This document shows positions 61,883-64,000 of a DNA stretch of 64,000 nucleotides, one piece after another. The position numbers were made by a program, and so were the translations under genes. This DNA comes from Mangrovimicrobium sp033283385 (GTDB lineage: Bacteria > Pseudomonadota > Gammaproteobacteria > Pseudomonadales > Halieaceae), in assembly GCA_033283385.1 (NCBI GenBank), contig JAWMQQ010000001.1, forward strand, positions 1,550,001-1,614,000, written 5' to 3'. Below the pieces are notes generated by a model. That model ran no database searches, had not been told where the DNA came from, and saw only the letters and a program-made list of their open reading frames with translations. Numbering within the stretch: position 1 is the first letter of the stretch; each line of letters opens with the position of its first letter.

Positions 61883-63064
61883 TCAGATCAGCTCGATGGC
61901 CACCGCGGTGGCTTCGCCGCCGCCGATGCACAGGGAGGCGATGCCGCGCTTCTTGCCGGCCTGCTTCAGCGCGTACATCAGGGTGACGATGATGCGCGAG
62001 CCGGTGGAGCCGATGGGGTGACCCATGGCGCAGCCGCCGCCGTAGACGTTCACCCTGGCGTGGTCCAGCTTGAGGTCGGTGATGGCCATCATCACCACCA
62101 TGGCGAAGGCCTCGTTGATCTCCCACAGGTCCACGTCGTCGACCGTCCAGCCCAGCTTGTCCAGCAGCTTGTTGATCGCGCCGATGGGGGCGGTGGTGAA
62201 CAGGCCCGGCTCCTGGCTGTGGCGGCTGTGGCCGAGGATTCGCGCCATCGGCGCCAGGCCGCGGGCGGCGGCTTCGCTGGCGCTGGTCAGTACCAGGGCG
62301 CTGGCGCCGTCGGAGATGGAGCTGGAGTTGGCGGCGGTCACCGTGCCGTCCTCGGCGAATGCCGGGCGCAGCTTGGGAATCTTGTTCTCGTCGGCGCTGA
62401 AGGGCTGTTCGTCGTGCTCGACCACGACTTCGCCCTTGCGGGTCTGCACGGTGACGGGCACCGTCTCGGCCTTGAGCTGGCCCTTTTCGATGGCGGTCTT
62501 GGCGCGGCGCAGCGATTCGATGGCATAGGCGTCCATCTGCTCGCGGGTGATGCCGCGGTCGTCAGCAGTCTGCTGGGCGAAGCTGCCCATGGCGCGGCCG
62601 TCATAGGCGTTTTCCAGGCCGTCGAGGAACATGTGGTCGTAGATGGTCTTGTGGCCGCTGCGCACGCCGCCGCGGGCGCCCGGGATCAGGTGGGGAGCGT
62701 TGGTCATGCTCTCCATGCCGCCGGCGACGACGTACTTGTTGGTGCCGGCGAGAATGCTGTCGTGGGCGAACATCGCCGCCTGCATGCCGCTGCCGCAGAC
62801 CTTGTTGAGCGTGACCGCGCCGGTCGATTTCGGTATGCCGGCGCCGATCAGCGCCTGGCGAGCGGGGCTCTGGCCGAGGCCAGCGGGCAGTACGCAGCCC
62901 ATGAATACTTCGTCGATGTCCTCCGCGGCCACGCCGCTGCGCGCCAGCGCCTCGGTGATGGCCACCGAGCCGAGTTGGGGTGCGGTCACACTGGCCAGGC
63001 CGCCCTGCAGTGCGCCCATGGGCGTGCGGGCACCGCCTACGATGACTACCGTTTCTTCGCTCAT
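61883..63064 (-). CDS. Acetyl-CoA C-acetyltransferase (thiolase)
   Basis: A 393-residue biosynthetic-type thiolase. The acyl-accepting Cys is in NKVCGSGMQAAM (about 90), followed by GGMESMTNAPHL, WEINEAFA, GGGCAMGHPIGSTGSR (catalytic His) and the second Cys in ASLCIGGGEA. It can condense or cleave acetoacetyl-CoA. It is 6 bp upstream of ribB on the same strand. Confidence 0.95.
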   Translation of the reverse strand: MSEETVVIVGGARTPMGALQGGLASVTAPQLGSVAITEALARSGVAAEDIDEVFMGCVLPAGLGQSPARQALIGAGIPKSTGAVTLNKVCGSGMQAAMFAHDSILAGTNKYVVAGGMESMTNAPHLIPGARGGVRSGHKTIYDHMFLDGLENAYDGRAMGSFAQQTADDRGITREQMDAYAIESLRRAKTAIEKGQLKAETVPVTVQTRKGEVVVEHDEQPFSADENKIPKLRPAFAEDGTVTAANSSSISDGASALVLTSASEAAARGLAPMARILGHSRHSQEPGLFTTAPIGAINKLLDKLGWTVDDVDLWEINEAFAMVVMMAITDLKLDHARVNVYGGGCAMGHPIGSTGSRIIVTLMYALKQAGKKRGIASLCIGGGEATAVAIELI

Positions 63065-63138
63065 ACCGATCTATCGCTCTGTGGGATGTTGGGGGGATTC
63101 CAGAAGGGCGCCCATTTAGCCACAGGAGCCGCTTTTCC

Positions 63139-64000
63139 TCAAGCCGGGCGAGGGGTTACGGGCTTCCGGCCACCCGGGTCCGGCGCGAACAGTTTGCCGC
63201 GCACCGCCTCGCGGTAGCGGCCGGGAGTGATGCCCGCGTGCTCGCGGAACAGCTTGCCGAAATGGCTGACGTCCTGGAACCCGAGCCGCCAGGCAATGTC
63301 ACTGATGGTCAGGTTGCTGTGGCGCAACAGGTCGCGCGCCTCGCTGACGCGCAGGCGCTGCAGCCACTGCTGTGGGCTGACTCCGGTGGCCTGGCGGAAC
63401 CGCCGGTTCAGGGTTCGCGTGCTCAGCCCGAGTTGCGCGGCCAGGGCGCCGATACTGACGCCGCGCCCGAGTTTGTCCCGCAACCACTGCTGGGCCTCGA
63501 CCACCACCTCGTCATGGTGGCTGGGATCGACATCCGTCTGGTAGGCCGCGGCGCGAAACGGGCTGCGGATTTCCGGCGAGAACTGGTTTTCCACCGCCCG
63601 CGCGATGCCGTGGCCGTACCACTGTTCGACGATGTGCACCATCAGGTCGGCAATGGAGTTGACGCTGCCGGCGCAGTAGAGGTTGTCGCTCTGGGTGATC
63701 AGGTGGCGGGATTTCAGCTGCACCCGCGGGTAGCGCGCGGCGAATTCGTCCAGGTAGTTCCAGTGGGTGGTGGCGGGGCGCCAGTCCAGCAGGCCGGCCT
63801 CGGCCAGCAGGCAGGCTCCGGTGCCGACCGCGCAGATTCGGGTGCCCTGTTCGGCAAGCCGGCGCAGGTGGACCTGCCAGTGGCCGGTGGCGCCGACCAC
63901 CGTCTGCGGGTTGCGCCAGATCGCAGGTACGATCAGCAGGTCGATATCGGACAGGGAGTCCACGCCGATGGTGGCGTCCAGGGTGATGCCGCTGAACAGC
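63139..64000 (-). CDS. AraC/GlxA-type regulator (5' end outside window)
   Basis: Transcriptional regulator with an N-terminal class I glutamine amidotransferase-like (DJ-1/PfpI) domain (GTGACLLAEAGLLDWRPATTHW in outline) and a C-terminal AraC helix-turn-helix pair (IGALAAQLGLSTRTLNRRF; ISDIAWRLGFQDVSHFGKLF). The reading frame is open to the window edge without a stop (LFSGITLDATIGVDSL), so the GTG at 63963 is not the true start. Target genes unknown; divergent neighbours are outside the window. Confidence 0.9.
   Translation of the reverse strand, partial: LFSGITLDATIGVDSLSDIDLLIVPAIWRNPQTVVGATGHWQVHLRRLAEQGTRICAVGTGACLLAEAGLLDWRPATTHWNYLDEFAARYPRVQLKSRHLITQSDNLYCAGSVNSIADLMVHIVEQWYGHGIARAVENQFSPEIRSPFRAAAYQTDVDPSHHDEVVVEAQQWLRDKLGRGVSIGALAAQLGLSTRTLNRRFRQATGVSPQQWLQRLRVSEARDLLRHSNLTISDIAWRLGFQDVSHFGKLFREHAGITPGRYREAVRGKLFAPDPGGRKPVTPRPA

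Overview
The window is the nitrogen-fixation (nif) island of a high-GC gammaproteobacterium. Gene content and order follow Azotobacter vinelandii and Pseudomonas stutzeri closely: nifL-nifA, nifB-fdxN-nifO-nifQ-grx, nifHDKTY-lrv, modABC, nifENX-DUF269-fdxB, iscA-nifUSV-cysE-nifWZM-clpX, and nifF. The flanking and interspersed genes (soluble transhydrogenase, P450, TauD-type oxygenase, VOC proteins, PutA, RibB-type protein, thiolase, AraC/GlxA regulator) suggest a marine or soil gammaproteobacterium such as a member of Halieaceae/Cellvibrionales. That placement is inference; no rRNA gene or other decisive marker is present. I saw no tRNA, rRNA, CRISPR array, transposase, integrase or attachment site.

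Layout. 1-2.8 kb: the 3' part of nifL and complete nifA, the regulators. 2.9-4.9 kb: a lipoprotein and a divergent TetR regulator. 4.9-9.4 kb: the nifB operon (nifB, fdxN, nifO, nifQ, CGFS glutaredoxin, BolA, NafY-like). 9.4-11.2 kb, minus strand: a plant-type ferredoxin/FNR reductase, a DUF2750-like protein and an ABM-fold protein. 11.3-15.6 kb: a poorly understood operon (unknown protein, NifZ paralogue, double nitroreductase/SagB-like enzyme, TPR paralogue, rhodanese, two small proteins). 15.6-16.4 kb, minus strand: a SIR2-like protein divergent from nifH. 16.9-23.1 kb: nifHDKTY-DUF6129-lrv. 23.1-24.8 kb: ankyrin, 65-residue and leucine-rich-repeat proteins. 25-33 kb: mostly metabolic genes with no evident nif role. 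33-35.6 kb: modCBA (minus strand). 36-50.3 kb: nifENX through clpX. 50.3-51.2 kb: nifF (minus strand). 51.2-64 kb: housekeeping and catabolic genes.

Regulation can be read from the DNA. NifA upstream activator sites (TGT-N10-ACA) paired with sigma-54 -24/-12 elements (GG-N10-GC) precede nifB, nifH, nifE, iscA-nifU and nifF. The same paired signals precede genes not normally counted as nif: the 11.55 kb operon, the divergent ABM gene, the SIR2-like gene (sharing the nifH site), the leucine-rich-repeat gene, and, less certainly, the 65-residue gene and modA. NifA lacks the inter-domain Cys pair of oxygen-sensing NifA proteins and is paired with NifL, so control is of the NifL-NifA type.

Together the genes encode Mo-nitrogenase (NifHDK), FeMo-co assembly (NifB, Q, E, N, X, V, O, Y, NafY), dedicated Fe-S supply (IscA, NifU, NifS, CysE, glutaredoxin/BolA), maturation (NifM, W, Z), molybdate uptake (ModABC) and electron donation (NifF, FdxN, FdxB and others). 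The most interesting material is the set of NifA/sigma-54-preceded accessory genes of unknown role at 9.4-16.4 kb and 23.5-24.8 kb.
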